Part shown: one piece after another, positions 27,652 through 36,101 of the stretch
Layout: every line of letters begins with the position of its first letter
How positions within the stretch are numbered: position 1 is the first letter of the stretch
NCBI RefSeq assembly: GCF_002198655.1
Contig: NZ_MWLN01000128.1
Coordinates: 1-40,331, forward strand
Direction of reading: 5' to 3'
Length of the DNA stretch: 40,331 nucleotides
From: Kineosporia sp. A_224
GTDB taxonomy: Bacteria; Actinomycetota; Actinomycetes; Actinomycetales; Kineosporiaceae
Notes under the pieces: model-generated
What the model saw: only the letters and a program-made list of their open reading frames with translations
What the model was told of the DNA's origin: nothing
The model's database searches: none
Position numbers and translations under genes: made by a program

Positions 27652-28194
27652 ATGCAGCAGAGCCCGCGGGCGCCCGTCGCAGCCCCAGGTCCCGGCAGGG
27701 GACCGGACGTCGCCTCGTTCGACGCCTTCTACACCGCGCACTTCCGGCCGCTCGTCGCGCTGACCTTCGCGCTCTCGGGCAGCCGGGTCGCGGCCGAGGA
27801 CCTCGCGCAGGAGGCGCTGCTCGCAGCCTTCCGTCGCTGGCCGGAGGTCTCCGCGCTGGACAGCCCGGCCGCCTGGGTGCGCCGCGTCGCGGCGAACCAG
27901 GCGGTCTCGACGGTGCGCCGTCGCGTCGCCGAGGCGAAGGCCCTGACCCGGCTCGGCGGGCGCCGGACCGTCCTGCCGGACATCTCCGAGGGCGCGCACG
28001 ACGTGTGGCGGGAGGTCCGCCGGCTGCCCCGGCGGCAGGCGCAGGCGGTCGCGCTCTTCTACCTCGAGGACCTCGCGCTCGACGACGTCGCAGCCGTCCT
28101 CGAGTGCTCCGCGGAGACGGTCCGCACACACCTGCGCCGGGCCCGGGCGACGCTCGCCGGCCGGCTCGCTCTCGACGAGGGGGACGACGCATGA
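27652..28194 (+). CDS. ECF-family RNA polymerase sigma factor
   Basis: A 180-residue sigma factor with only regions 2 and 4. Region 2 (about residues 22-90) contains FDAFYTAHFRPL and AAEDLAQEALLAAFRRW; region 4 (about 120-170) has LPRRQAQAVALFYLEDLALDDVAAVL followed by ETVRTHLRRARATL, the promoter-reading helix-turn-helix. This is the ECF/SigE-like subtype. The ATG at 27652 has AGGGG only a base or two away, so spacing is unusual. The last codons overlap the next gene (ATGA), which encodes a one-helix membrane protein likely to sequester or signal to this factor. Confidence 0.9.
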   Translation: MQQSPRAPVAAPGPGRGPDVASFDAFYTAHFRPLVALTFALSGSRVAAEDLAQEALLAAFRRWPEVSALDSPAAWVRRVAANQAVSTVRRRVAEAKALTRLGGRRTVLPDISEGAHDVWREVRRLPRRQAQAVALFYLEDLALDDVAAVLECSAETVRTHLRRARATLAGRLALDEGDDA

Positions 28195-29279
28195 GCACCG
28201 ACCCGTACAGCGACCCGGCCGCGGCCCGACCGGGACGTGGCCCGGCGCACGAGCGGGACGTCCACAGGGCGCTGCAGGCCGCGGCCGCCGAGGTCCGGCA
28301 CACCACGGCGACCCTCGCCGCGGCACCCCGAGGCGTCGCCGGAAGCGGGCGGCCCGCCGCACGCCCCGCACGGCCCGTGCTCGCGGCGCTCACCGTCGCC
28401 GCGGCCGTCGCCGCGGTGGTCCTCGGGCTGTCGACCTACCTCGGCGGCGGCACCCGGTCGGCTCCCCCGGCCGCACCCGCCGGCACCGGGACCGCGACCC
28501 CGGTGGTCAGCCCGTCGGCCTCGGCGCAGGACGTGGCACCTGTCGTGACGAGCAGCGCGCCGACCGTGGACCCGGTCTGCGGCCGCCGCCTGCCGGTCCC
28601 GGTCCACCCGCCGCAGGGCTGGACGGGGCCGTCGGACGGCCCCGCCGACGGCTCCACCGACCCCGTCCTGCCCGGCCAGCTCGTCGTCCACTGGGCCGGG
28701 CCCGGCGGTGCGTTCGAGGTGCGGTGGCCGGCGGACCCGGCCGACGTCGCGCCGTACGACCCGATGGAGTCCATGGGGACCGGCGGTACCGACGCCCGGC
28801 CCCAGCTCACCATGCCGGTGCCCGGGACCGAACCGCCGTGCGCGCACCTGATGGCCGAGTGGTTCGGCGCCGTCCCCGACGGCTTCGGAGCCTCGGTCAA
28901 CGGCTTCACCCGGCCGCTCGACCGCGCTCTCGTGGCGGTCGTCACCGACCCGGCGGAGCTCGAGCTCGTCAGCAGCACGAAGCAGGTGACGACGCTCCCC
29001 CGGCACGCGATCGGGTGCAGCGGCGGCGACGTGCCCAACCGCAGGAGCGGCAAGGACGGGGCACCCCGGCCGAGCGCCGAGCAGGCCCTGACCGCGTTCC
29101 TCGACGCGGCGGGCGACAACGGCATGAACCGCAGCGGCTGGACCCGGCTCGACGGGCCCGGGAGCGAGGTGGTGTTCGGGGTGCCGTTCGACAGCGGTGC
29201 CGGCTGGGTGCAGCTCGTCTTCGTGAGCGAACGCACCGCCGGCTGGGTGGTCACCGGCTGGGAGACCAGCGGCTGCTGA
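28191..29279 (+). CDS. One-helix membrane protein coupled to the sigma factor
   Basis: A 362-residue protein with a cytosolic N-terminus (1-60), one membrane helix (about 62-85, VLAALTVAAAVAAVVLGLSTYL) and an extracytoplasmic domain of about 270 residues. Five cysteines in the outer part (VCGRR, PPCAH, IGCSGG and the terminal GC among them) may form disulfides. The start overlaps the sigma factor stop in ATGA, with GAGGGGG upstream, so translation is coupled. Such partners are usually anti-sigma factors, but the cytosolic segment has no HxxxCxxC zinc anti-sigma motif. It may be a new type of anti-sigma, a co-sensor, or a target. No domain was recognised. Confidence 0.75.
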   Translation: MSTDPYSDPAAARPGRGPAHERDVHRALQAAAAEVRHTTATLAAAPRGVAGSGRPAARPARPVLAALTVAAAVAAVVLGLSTYLGGGTRSAPPAAPAGTGTATPVVSPSASAQDVAPVVTSSAPTVDPVCGRRLPVPVHPPQGWTGPSDGPADGSTDPVLPGQLVVHWAGPGGAFEVRWPADPADVAPYDPMESMGTGGTDARPQLTMPVPGTEPPCAHLMAEWFGAVPDGFGASVNGFTRPLDRALVAVVTDPAELELVSSTKQVTTLPRHAIGCSGGDVPNRRSGKDGAPRPSAEQALTAFLDAAGDNGMNRSGWTRLDGPGSEVVFGVPFDSGAGWVQLVFVSERTAGWVVTGWETSGC

Positions 29280-29373
29280 GCGTGGGATCCGCACCCGCGT
29301 GGTCCGGGCCGGGGAGGGGTCGGCCCGGACCGCGCGGGGACGTTCGCCCCCGCGCCGCCGGACGGGCCCCGCC

Positions 29374-29379
29374 TAGCGT
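29374..29379 (+). promoter_or_regulatory. -10 hexamer for the ABC transporter operon
   Basis: TAGCGT lies about 40 bases before the ATG at 29418, in the 138-base gap after the preceding stop. A normal 5' leader with GGAGG follows, unlike the leaderless genes nearby. Confidence 0.4.
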
Positions 29380-29417
29380 GGGGAAGGACCCGCGCCCTGC
29401 GCGGTACGGAGGCTGTC

Positions 29418-30365
29418 ATGGGCACCCCGGCGATCCGGACCGACCACCTGACGAAGCGCTACGGCGACGTGCTCGCCCTCGACGGCCTCGACCTCGAGGT
29501 GCAGCCCGGGGAGGTCTTCGGGTTCCTCGGCCCGAACGGCGCCGGGAAGACGACGACGGTCCGCCTTCTGCTCTCGCTGCTGCGGCCGACCGCGGGCCGG
29601 GCCTGGGTCATGGGCGTCCCCGTCGAGGACGTCGTGCGCGCCCACCGGCACCTCGGGTACGTCCCCGGCGAGGTCGCGCTGTGGCCGCAGCTCACCGGCG
29701 CGGAGACCCTGGAGCTGCTCGGCAACGTCGCGGGCGGCGTCGACACCGCTCTGCGGGACGAGCTCGTCGAGCGCTTCCGGCTCGACCCCGGGCTGCGGGT
29801 CCGGGCCTACTCCAAGGGCAACCGGCAGAAGGTCATGCTCGTCGCGGCGTTCATGACGCGCCCCGACGTGCTGCTCCTCGACGAGCCGACGGCCGGGCTG
29901 GACCCGTTGATGGAGGCCGAGTTCCAGGCCCTCGTCCGGGAGGCCGCGGCGCAGGGCCGGACGGTCTTCCTCTCCTCGCACCTGCTCGACGAGGTCGAGG
30001 ACGTGTGCACCCGGGTCGCGATCCTGCGGGAGGGCCGGCTCGTCGAGGTCGCGACCCTGGACGCGTTGCGCCGGATGGGGTCCCTCGTGCTCGACGCCGA
30101 GTTCGACGGCGGTCCGGACTCGGCCGCCCCCGACCCCGCCGACCTCGCCGCGCTGCCCGGCGTGGTCTCCGCCGAGCCGCACGCGGGCGGGCTGCGGGTC
30201 GTCGTCGCGGGCTCGCCGGCGCCGGTCCTGGCCCGGCTGGCGGCCGCCGGCGTGGCCCGGCTGCACAGCCACGAACCGACCCTCGAGGAGGTCTTCCTCG
30301 GCTACTACGAGGCGACGGCCGGCCAGCAGGGAGCCGTCGCCGCGGCGCACGACCGGGGGCTGTGA
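29418..30365 (+). CDS. ABC transporter ATP-binding protein
   Basis: A 315-residue nucleotide-binding subunit of a two-component exporter. Walker A GPNGAGKT is at 38-45, the Q-loop near 93 (LWPQLTG), the signature region is a variant YSKGNRQK near 131-139 instead of LSGGQ, and Walker B is VLLLDEPTAGLD near 152. The H-loop is in FLSSHLLDEVED. The C-terminal 90 residues form a regulatory extension seen in drug and lipid exporters (DrrA-like). GGAGG is close to the ATG. The gene ends within the start of the permease, so both subunits are made together. Confidence 0.93.
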   Translation: MGTPAIRTDHLTKRYGDVLALDGLDLEVQPGEVFGFLGPNGAGKTTTVRLLLSLLRPTAGRAWVMGVPVEDVVRAHRHLGYVPGEVALWPQLTGAETLELLGNVAGGVDTALRDELVERFRLDPGLRVRAYSKGNRQKVMLVAAFMTRPDVLLLDEPTAGLDPLMEAEFQALVREAAAQGRTVFLSSHLLDEVEDVCTRVAILREGRLVEVATLDALRRMGSLVLDAEFDGGPDSAAPDPADLAALPGVVSAEPHAGGLRVVVAGSPAPVLARLAAAGVARLHSHEPTLEEVFLGYYEATAGQQGAVAAAHDRGL

Positions 30366-32011
30366 TGGCCACGGCGCTCCCGCTGCCGCACCACCGGCAC
30401 GCCGCCGCCCGCACGCAGCGGTCGACGGGCGCCGTCACCACGACGGCACGACTCGTCGCGCGGCTGCTCGCGCGCGGCACGCTCGTGCTCGCCGTCTCGC
30501 TGGCGGCCTACGTCCTGCTCGAGGTGCTCAGCTTCCGGGCCGCCTACTCCGGGGGCACCTCGACGGCCCAGCTGGCACTCTTCGACACCCCGGCGATCCG
30601 GATGCTCCAGGGGCCCCCGCACGGCATCGGCACCGCCGGCGGTTTCACCGCCTGGGACGGCGGCTGGTTCATGGCCGCCACGGTCGCCGTCTGGGCGCTG
30701 CTCGTGTCGACCCGGCTGCTGCGCGGCGAGGAGGACGTCGACCGGGTCGCGGCGCTGCTCGCCGGGCCGTTGCCCGCGCGCACCCTGGCCACGGTGCAGC
30801 TCGCCGTTCTCGCCGCCGGCGGCGCCGTCGTCGCCGCCGCCGTCACGGCGACGCTCGGCGGGCTCGGCGAGGGCTGGACCGGCGGTGCGCTGTTCGGGCT
30901 GACCATCGGTGGTTTCGCCGTGCTCTGGGCGGGGGTCGGCGCGGTCTGCGCCCAGGCGTTCGACAACCGCCGCCGGGCGCTGTCCGCCGCGGTCGGGGTG
31001 TTCGGCGCCGCCTACCTGCTGCGCCTGGTCGCCAACAGCAGCACCGACCGCGAAGGGCTGCGGGTGCTCACGCCGTGGGGCTGGCTCGACGCCGTCGAGC
31101 CGTACGCCGCGCAGCGCCTCGCGCCGGTCCTCGGGCTCTGGGCCGCCGGGGCGGTGCTCGGTGCGGTCGCGGTGGCGCTGCGCGGTCGGCGCGACACCGG
31201 CGGCGCCTTCCTCACCCGGCCCGACCGGCGGCCCGCCCGGCTGCGCGGGCTCGGTTCCCCGGCCGCGTTCGCCTGGCGCGAGGGCCGTGGCGTGCTGGTC
31301 GCGTGGGCGCTCGGGCTCGCCGTCTGGACGACCTTCCTCGGCGGCATGCTCGGCACGATGCTCGACTTCTTCACCGCCGACGACGCCTACCGGGGCGCCG
31401 TCGAGGCGATGGGCCTGGGCGCGATGCTCACGGCGGACGGGTTCGTCGCCGTGATGTCGGTGATCCTCGGCCTCGCCCTCGCCCTCTTCGCGGCCTGGCG
31501 GGTCGGGGCGGCCCGGGCCGAGGAGGCCGACGGCCGCCTCGAGAGCCTGCTCGTCCGCGGGGTGACCCGCCGTCGCTGGCTGGGCGGCCAGCTGCTCGTC
31601 GTCCTCGCCGGGACCGTCGGGCTCGCCGCCCTCGCCGGGGTGGCCACCTGGTTCGGCGCCCGGCTCTCCGGTGCCGACCTGGCCCTCGACGCGAGCCTCG
31701 GCAGCGCGCTCAACCAGCTGCCCGTCGCCGTTCTCTTCGTCGGGCTGGCGACCCTGTGCCTGGGTGGCGTGCCCAGGCTCACGCTCACGCTGCCCGCCTC
31801 GCTCGCCGCGGCGGGGTACGTGGTCGAGCTCGTCGGGCCGGCACTCGACTGGCCGGGGTGGGTCCTGGACCTGTCGCCGTTCCACCACCTCGCCCTCGTG
31901 CCGCTGGAGGCGTTCGCTGCCGCCCCGGCGCTGTGGCTCGTCGGTCTCGGGCTGCTCGCCACGCTCGCCGGCGTCCTCCTCCTGGAGCGCCGCGACGTCA
32001 CCTCGGCCTGA
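30365..32011 (+). CDS. ABC transporter permease (ABC-2-type exporter)
   Basis: A 548-residue membrane subunit with about 12 predicted helices in two sets of six separated by a soluble loop (about 285-310, GRRDTGGAFLTRPDRR). The duplicated arrangement is typical of long ABC-2 permeases that pair with a DrrA-like ATPase. It starts at ATG 30365, one base inside the ATPase stop. Neighbouring regulators are absent, so the exported molecule is unknown; drugs, lipids or peptides are all possible. A GC-rich gap of 183 bases separates it from the molybdenum hydroxylase operon. Confidence 0.88.
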   Translation: MATALPLPHHRHAAARTQRSTGAVTTTARLVARLLARGTLVLAVSLAAYVLLEVLSFRAAYSGGTSTAQLALFDTPAIRMLQGPPHGIGTAGGFTAWDGGWFMAATVAVWALLVSTRLLRGEEDVDRVAALLAGPLPARTLATVQLAVLAAGGAVVAAAVTATLGGLGEGWTGGALFGLTIGGFAVLWAGVGAVCAQAFDNRRRALSAAVGVFGAAYLLRLVANSSTDREGLRVLTPWGWLDAVEPYAAQRLAPVLGLWAAGAVLGAVAVALRGRRDTGGAFLTRPDRRPARLRGLGSPAAFAWREGRGVLVAWALGLAVWTTFLGGMLGTMLDFFTADDAYRGAVEAMGLGAMLTADGFVAVMSVILGLALALFAAWRVGAARAEEADGRLESLLVRGVTRRRWLGGQLLVVLAGTVGLAALAGVATWFGARLSGADLALDASLGSALNQLPVAVLFVGLATLCLGGVPRLTLTLPASLAAAGYVVELVGPALDWPGWVLDLSPFHHLALVPLEAFAAAPALWLVGLGLLATLAGVLLLERRDVTSA

Positions 32012-32091
32012 TCCCGGGCCCCGACCGTGTCGCCGGTGTGTCCGCCGCGTTGACACCGGGCTACGGATCTCGTCGTCCCCGCCACCGGCCG

Positions 32092-32107
32092 CTGACCGGC
32101 CGGTCAG
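32092..32107. promoter_or_regulatory. 16-bp palindromic operator upstream of the hydroxylase operon
   Basis: CTGACCGGCCGGTCAG is a perfect palindrome of the TGACCGGCCGGTCA class often found near TetR-family genes in actinobacteria. It lies about 40 bases upstream of the -10-like CAGAAT. No TetR gene is adjacent. Confidence 0.5.
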
Positions 32108-32124
32108 TGTTCCACGCCCCCACC

Positions 32125-32153
32125 TGTCGGGATCGGGAGCCGACCGGCAGAAT
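32125..32153 (+). promoter_or_regulatory. Candidate promoter of the molybdenum hydroxylase operon
   Basis: TGTCGG at 32125-32130 and CAGAAT at 32148-32153 are separated by 17 bases. Transcription would start near 32160, about 35 bases before the ATG. The -35 is weak. Confidence 0.35.
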
Positions 32154-32194
32154 GGCGCGCGTCCGGTCCCCGCAGTGATCGAGGTGCCGCCCGC

Positions 32195-34519
32195 ATGTCC
32201 GTCATCGACACGCCAGCCCAGGGTTCGTCGACCCCCGAGCGGCCCCGCGCGTTCATCCGCCCGGACGGCAAGGAGAAGGTGACCGGCCTCGGCCGGTACA
32301 CGGCCGACCTCACGTTCACCGGCCAGCTCCACGCCGCCTTCCGCTACGCCGACCACCCGCACGCCCGGATCGTGTCCATCGACACGAGCAGGGCCAAGGC
32401 CCTGCCGGGGGTCTTCGCCGTCGTCACGCACGAGGACGTCCCCGACGTCCGGTACGGCGGGATGACGCAGGACCGGCGCCTGTTCGCCAAGGAGAAGGTG
32501 CTGTGGGAGGGCGACGTCGTGGCCGGCGTCGCGGCCCGCACCGTCGAGATCGCCCGGCAGGCCGCCGCGCTCGTCGAGGTCGAGTACGAGGTGCTCCCGG
32601 CCCAGCCGGACTACGTCGCGAACATGGCCCCGGACGCCCCGGTCCTCCACGAGGGCTGGGCGGAGTACGGCGCGGACGAGAACCTCGTGCGCGACGGCAA
32701 CGTCATGAGCCGCTACGTCATCGCCAAGGGCGACGCGGACGCCGCGATGGCGGGCGCCGACGTCGTCGTCAAGAGCCACTACGTGTCCGACGCGAGCCAG
32801 GGCGTCCCGATCGAGCCCCGCGCGCTCGTCGCGCAGTGGACGGGCGACTCGGTGACCGTCTGGTCCTCGACCCAGGTGCCGTTCGCGGCCCGCTCGGGCG
32901 TCGCGCACACCCTGCAGATCCCCGAGTCGAAGGTGCGCATCGTCGTCCCGCTGCTCGGCGGCGGGTTCGGCTCCAAGTGCGACTTCCACTTCGAGGCGCA
33001 CGTCGCGATCCTCGCGAAGGTCACCAGGCGCCCGGTGCGCCTGGTCTTCACGCGCAAGGAGGAGTTCGTCGCGCCGGACCACCGCCGCGAGGGCATGGAC
33101 ATCGAGCTCGAGACCGGCGTGACCCGGGACGGCCGGATCGTCGCCCGCCGCGGCCGGATGGTGCTCGACAAGGGCGCCTACACCGGCGAGGGCGGCTTCT
33201 TCGCGCAGATGGCCGCGATGCACGCGTGCGGCCCCTACAAGCTCGACACGGTGCGGGTGGAGGCGTTCCTCAACTACTCCACGAACCAGCCGGCCGCCTC
33301 GATCCGGGCGCCTACGGCACCGCAGGCGTGCTGGGCGCTCGAGCAGCATCTCGACGAGGTCGCCGCGGCGATCGGGATGGACCCCGTCGAGCTGCGCCGC
33401 CGCACGCTCGTCGCCGAGGGCGACGAGGGCCCCGCCGGGCAGGTCTTCGAGAAGATCGGCGCCAAGGAGACCCTCGAGGCGGCCCTGGAGCTCATCGGCT
33501 ACGACGCGTACCTGCGCGGCGAGCTGCCGGACGACGAGGCGGTCGGCGTCGCCTGCGGCTGGTGGCCGTGCTTCGGCGTCCCGTCGGGCGCGTACGTCAA
33601 GCTCAACGGCGACGGCACCGCCACGATCGTCACCGGCGCGCAGGAGAACGGCTCCGGCTCGGTCATGGGCCTGCCGATCCTCGCGGCGGAGATCCTCGGG
33701 ATGTCCCCGTCGGACTTCTCCATCAACTACCAGGACACCGACGCCGGCCCGTGGGACATGGGCTCGTCCGGCTCCCAGACGACCTTCAACAACGGCCGCG
33801 CCGTCGTCGAGGCCGCGCAGGAGGTGCGGGCGAAGCTGCTCGCGATGGGCGCCGAGAAGCTCGAGGCGGACGTCGCGGACCTCGAGCTCGCGGACGGCAC
33901 GGTGCGGGTCAAGGGCGCCCCCGAGACCTCCGTGACGATCGCCGACCTCGCGGGCACGGGCGAGCCGATCCTCGGCAAGGGGTCCGGCGAGGTGCCGGAG
34001 GCCGCGGCGTCGGACGCCTCGGCCTGCGTCGGGAGCCTCGGCATGGAGTCCTTCCTCGCGCCGCAGCTCATCACGCACGCGGCGCGGGTCAAGGTCGACC
34101 GGGACACCGGCGTCGTCCGGGTGCTCGACTTCGCCGCGGCCCACGACTCGGGCGTCATCGTCAACAAGGTCGGTGCCGACGGCCAGGTCTACGGCGGCGT
34201 GATGATGGGCATCGGCCAGGCGCTCACGGAGGCGACCTGGACCGACGAGGAGGGCCGGCAGAAGAACCCGGGCCTGCTCGACTACAAGCTCCAGACCGCC
34301 TCCGACGGCCCGCGCATCCAGATCCGATGGATCGAGATCGAGACCCCGAACGCCGGCCCGAAGGGCAGCAAGGGGGTCGGCGAGCCACCGAGCGTGCCGA
34401 CGTCCGGGGCGGTCGGCAACGCGATCGCCAAGGTCATCGGCCGGCACGTCGACCAGCTGCCCATGACGGCCGAGCGCGTCTGGCTCGCCGCGAACAGCCC
34501 CGCCGGGGAGGACCAGTGA
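32195..34519 (+). CDS. Molybdenum hydroxylase large (Mo-cofactor) subunit
   Basis: A 774-residue xanthine dehydrogenase/CO dehydrogenase-superfamily large subunit that binds molybdopterin cytosine dinucleotide. N-terminal KEKVTGLGRYTADL (aldehyde oxidase a/b hammerhead), then GGGFGSKCDFH, the active-site loop SIRAPTAPQ, GAQENGSGS and the catalytic-base motif GVGE with Glu730 near the C-terminus. The loop lacks the AYRCSF sequence of CO dehydrogenase, so this is not CoxL; the substrate is probably an N-heterocycle, aldehyde or aromatic CoA thioester. GAGG lies about 10 bases before the ATG. The stop overlaps the FAD-subunit start (GTGA). Dedicated maturation genes are absent. Confidence 0.9.
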   Translation: MSVIDTPAQGSSTPERPRAFIRPDGKEKVTGLGRYTADLTFTGQLHAAFRYADHPHARIVSIDTSRAKALPGVFAVVTHEDVPDVRYGGMTQDRRLFAKEKVLWEGDVVAGVAARTVEIARQAAALVEVEYEVLPAQPDYVANMAPDAPVLHEGWAEYGADENLVRDGNVMSRYVIAKGDADAAMAGADVVVKSHYVSDASQGVPIEPRALVAQWTGDSVTVWSSTQVPFAARSGVAHTLQIPESKVRIVVPLLGGGFGSKCDFHFEAHVAILAKVTRRPVRLVFTRKEEFVAPDHRREGMDIELETGVTRDGRIVARRGRMVLDKGAYTGEGGFFAQMAAMHACGPYKLDTVRVEAFLNYSTNQPAASIRAPTAPQACWALEQHLDEVAAAIGMDPVELRRRTLVAEGDEGPAGQVFEKIGAKETLEAALELIGYDAYLRGELPDDEAVGVACGWWPCFGVPSGAYVKLNGDGTATIVTGAQENGSGSVMGLPILAAEILGMSPSDFSINYQDTDAGPWDMGSSGSQTTFNNGRAVVEAAQEVRAKLLAMGAEKLEADVADLELADGTVRVKGAPETSVTIADLAGTGEPILGKGSGEVPEAAASDASACVGSLGMESFLAPQLITHAARVKVDRDTGVVRVLDFAAAHDSGVIVNKVGADGQVYGGVMMGIGQALTEATWTDEEGRQKNPGLLDYKLQTASDGPRIQIRWIEIETPNAGPKGSKGVGEPPSVPTSGAVGNAIAKVIGRHVDQLPMTAERVWLAANSPAGEDQ

Positions 34520-35457
34520 GCACCGCGACATCGATGACGACGTCCGCGAGCAGCAGGACGTACGTCGAGGCCCGGGACGTCGCGTCGGCCGTCGCCGCGA
34601 TGAGCGCCGGTGCCCGCCCCATCGCGGGCGGCACCGACCTCGTCGTCGGGGCCCGGCACGGCAAGGCGCCGCTGCCGGCCGCGCTCGTCGGGATCCACCG
34701 GATCCCCGGGCTCTCGGACGTCGCAGCGACGGACGGCGGCGGGCTGCGGATCGGGGCCCTCGTCACCCACGCGACCCTCGTGGCCGACCCGGCCGTGCTC
34801 GCGGCGTACCCCGGCCTCGCGGACGCCTCCGCGATCGTCGGCTCGCACGCGACGCGGGCGAACGGCACCCTCGGCGGCAACGTCATGAACTCCTCCCCCG
34901 CGATGGACACCGGGGCGCCGCTGCTGTGCCACGGCGGGGTCGCCGTCCTCGTCGGACCGGCCGGCGAGCGCCGCGTCGCGCTCGCCGACCTGTGGACCGG
35001 CCCCGGCCGGTCGACGGCGGCGCCCGACGAGCTCCTCGTCGCCGTCGAGCTCGACGGCCCGCCGGCCGACGGCGCGTCGGGCAGCAGCTACGTCCGGCTG
35101 CAGTACCGGCGCCAGATGGAGATCGCCATCGTCGGTGCCGGTGCCGTGGTCACCCTCGGTGCCGACGGCACGGTCACCGACGCCAAGGTCGCCATCACGG
35201 CGCTGGCCCCGGTCATCCACCGGGTCGCCGAGGCCGAGGCGGCCCTCGTCGGCACCGACGGCGGCTTCGAGGCGGCCAGGGCCGCCGGTGCGGCGGCAGC
35301 GGCCGCAGCCCGGCCGATCTCCGACGTCCGGGGCTCCGCCGACTACCGGCGGGCGATGGCCGCCGTCATCACGCGCCGTGCCGTGCTCACCGCCGTCCGG
35401 CGCGCCCGCGGCGAGTCCGTCCCCGTCCCCGCGAGCGACACGACCTTCGGGAGCTGA
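34516..35457 (+). CDS. Molybdenum hydroxylase FAD subunit
   Basis: A 313-residue medium subunit. PIAGGTDLVVGARHG and NGTLGGNVMNSSPAMDT are the two FAD-pyrophosphate contact segments, and a CO-dehydrogenase flavoprotein C-terminal domain (about 180-285) follows. It passes electrons from the iron-sulfur subunit to an acceptor. The GTG start overlaps the large-subunit stop by four bases, with GGAGG just upstream, indicating coupled translation. The N-terminal 12 residues (Ser/Thr-rich) are unconserved. Confidence 0.93.
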   Translation: MSTATSMTTSASSRTYVEARDVASAVAAMSAGARPIAGGTDLVVGARHGKAPLPAALVGIHRIPGLSDVAATDGGGLRIGALVTHATLVADPAVLAAYPGLADASAIVGSHATRANGTLGGNVMNSSPAMDTGAPLLCHGGVAVLVGPAGERRVALADLWTGPGRSTAAPDELLVAVELDGPPADGASGSSYVRLQYRRQMEIAIVGAGAVVTLGADGTVTDAKVAITALAPVIHRVAEAEAALVGTDGGFEAARAAGAAAAAAARPISDVRGSADYRRAMAAVITRRAVLTAVRRARGESVPVPASDTTFGS

Positions 35458-35464
35458 ACGACCA

Positions 35465-35941
35465 GTGGCAGTGGACATCACCCTCTCCGTCAACGGGGTC
35501 CCGTACCCGCTCACGGTCGACCCGCACGCCAGCCTGCTCCACACTGTCCGCGGCGACGTCGGCCTGACCGGCTCGAAGGAGGGCTGCGACGACTCCGAGT
35601 GCGGCGCCTGCATGATGCTCGTCGACGGCCGCCCGGTGAACGCGTGCTCCTACCTCGCGGTCCAGGCCGACGGCAGCGACGTCACGACCGTCGAGGGCCT
35701 GTCGGACGGCGAGACGCTCGCGCCGCTCCAGGAGGCCTTCCTGACCCGCGGCGGCGTCCAGTGCGGGTTCTGCACCCCGGGGATGCTCGTCTCCGCGACG
35801 GCCCTGCTCGACCGGACGCCGAACCCGAGCGAGGACGAGATCCGGACGGCGGTGTCCGGCAACCTGTGCCGCTGCACGGGCTACGACGGCATCGTCAAGG
35901 CGATCGCGGCGGTCGCCGCGGAGCGGGCCGCGCAGGGCTGA
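35465..35941 (+). CDS. Molybdenum hydroxylase [2Fe-2S] subunit
   Basis: A 158-residue small subunit carrying two iron-sulfur clusters. The N-terminal plant-ferredoxin cluster uses Cys41, Cys46, Cys49 (CDDSECGAC) and Cys61. The C-terminal helical cluster uses Cys100, Cys103, Cys135 and Cys137 (CGFCTPG and CRCTG). It relays electrons between the molybdenum site and FAD. The GTG at 35465 is chosen because homologues begin VDITLSVNG; GGGAG lies about 12 bases upstream. The gene follows the FAD subunit by seven bases and ends the operon; a hairpin lies 31 bases downstream. Confidence 0.95.
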   Translation: MAVDITLSVNGVPYPLTVDPHASLLHTVRGDVGLTGSKEGCDDSECGACMMLVDGRPVNACSYLAVQADGSDVTTVEGLSDGETLAPLQEAFLTRGGVQCGFCTPGMLVSATALLDRTPNPSEDEIRTAVSGNLCRCTGYDGIVKAIAAVAAERAAQG

Positions 35942-35972
35942 CGCCGGGGCGCGCACGAGGTCCGCTACCAGG

Positions 35973-36002
35973 GCACCCGGACGGGCGCGTCCGTCCGGGT
36001 GC
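35973..36002 (+). terminator. Hairpin terminator after the hydroxylase operon
   Basis: GCACCCGGACGG (35973-35984) and CCGTCCGGGTGC (35991-36002) form a perfect 12-bp stem with a six-base loop, 31 bases after the operon's last stop. No T-run follows, as is usual in this GC-rich DNA. Confidence 0.7.
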
Positions 36003-36101
36003 TGCTGCCTCGCGGCGCTCAAGCACGCACGGGATCCGGTCGAGGACGGGACCGACGCGGCGGCACCTGCCGCCGTGCCCTTCCAGACAACAGGAGTCCG
36101 C

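Noticed and set aside
32195-34519. Aerobic CO dehydrogenase (CoxL)
   Set aside because: The AYRCSF active-site loop is absent; the order of subunits is also not decisive.
30305-34531. 1,408-codon minus-strand ORF
   Set aside because: An antisense shadow of the ABC permease and molybdenum subunit in GC-rich DNA; its composition is almost only Arg, Gly, Asp, Glu and Pro.
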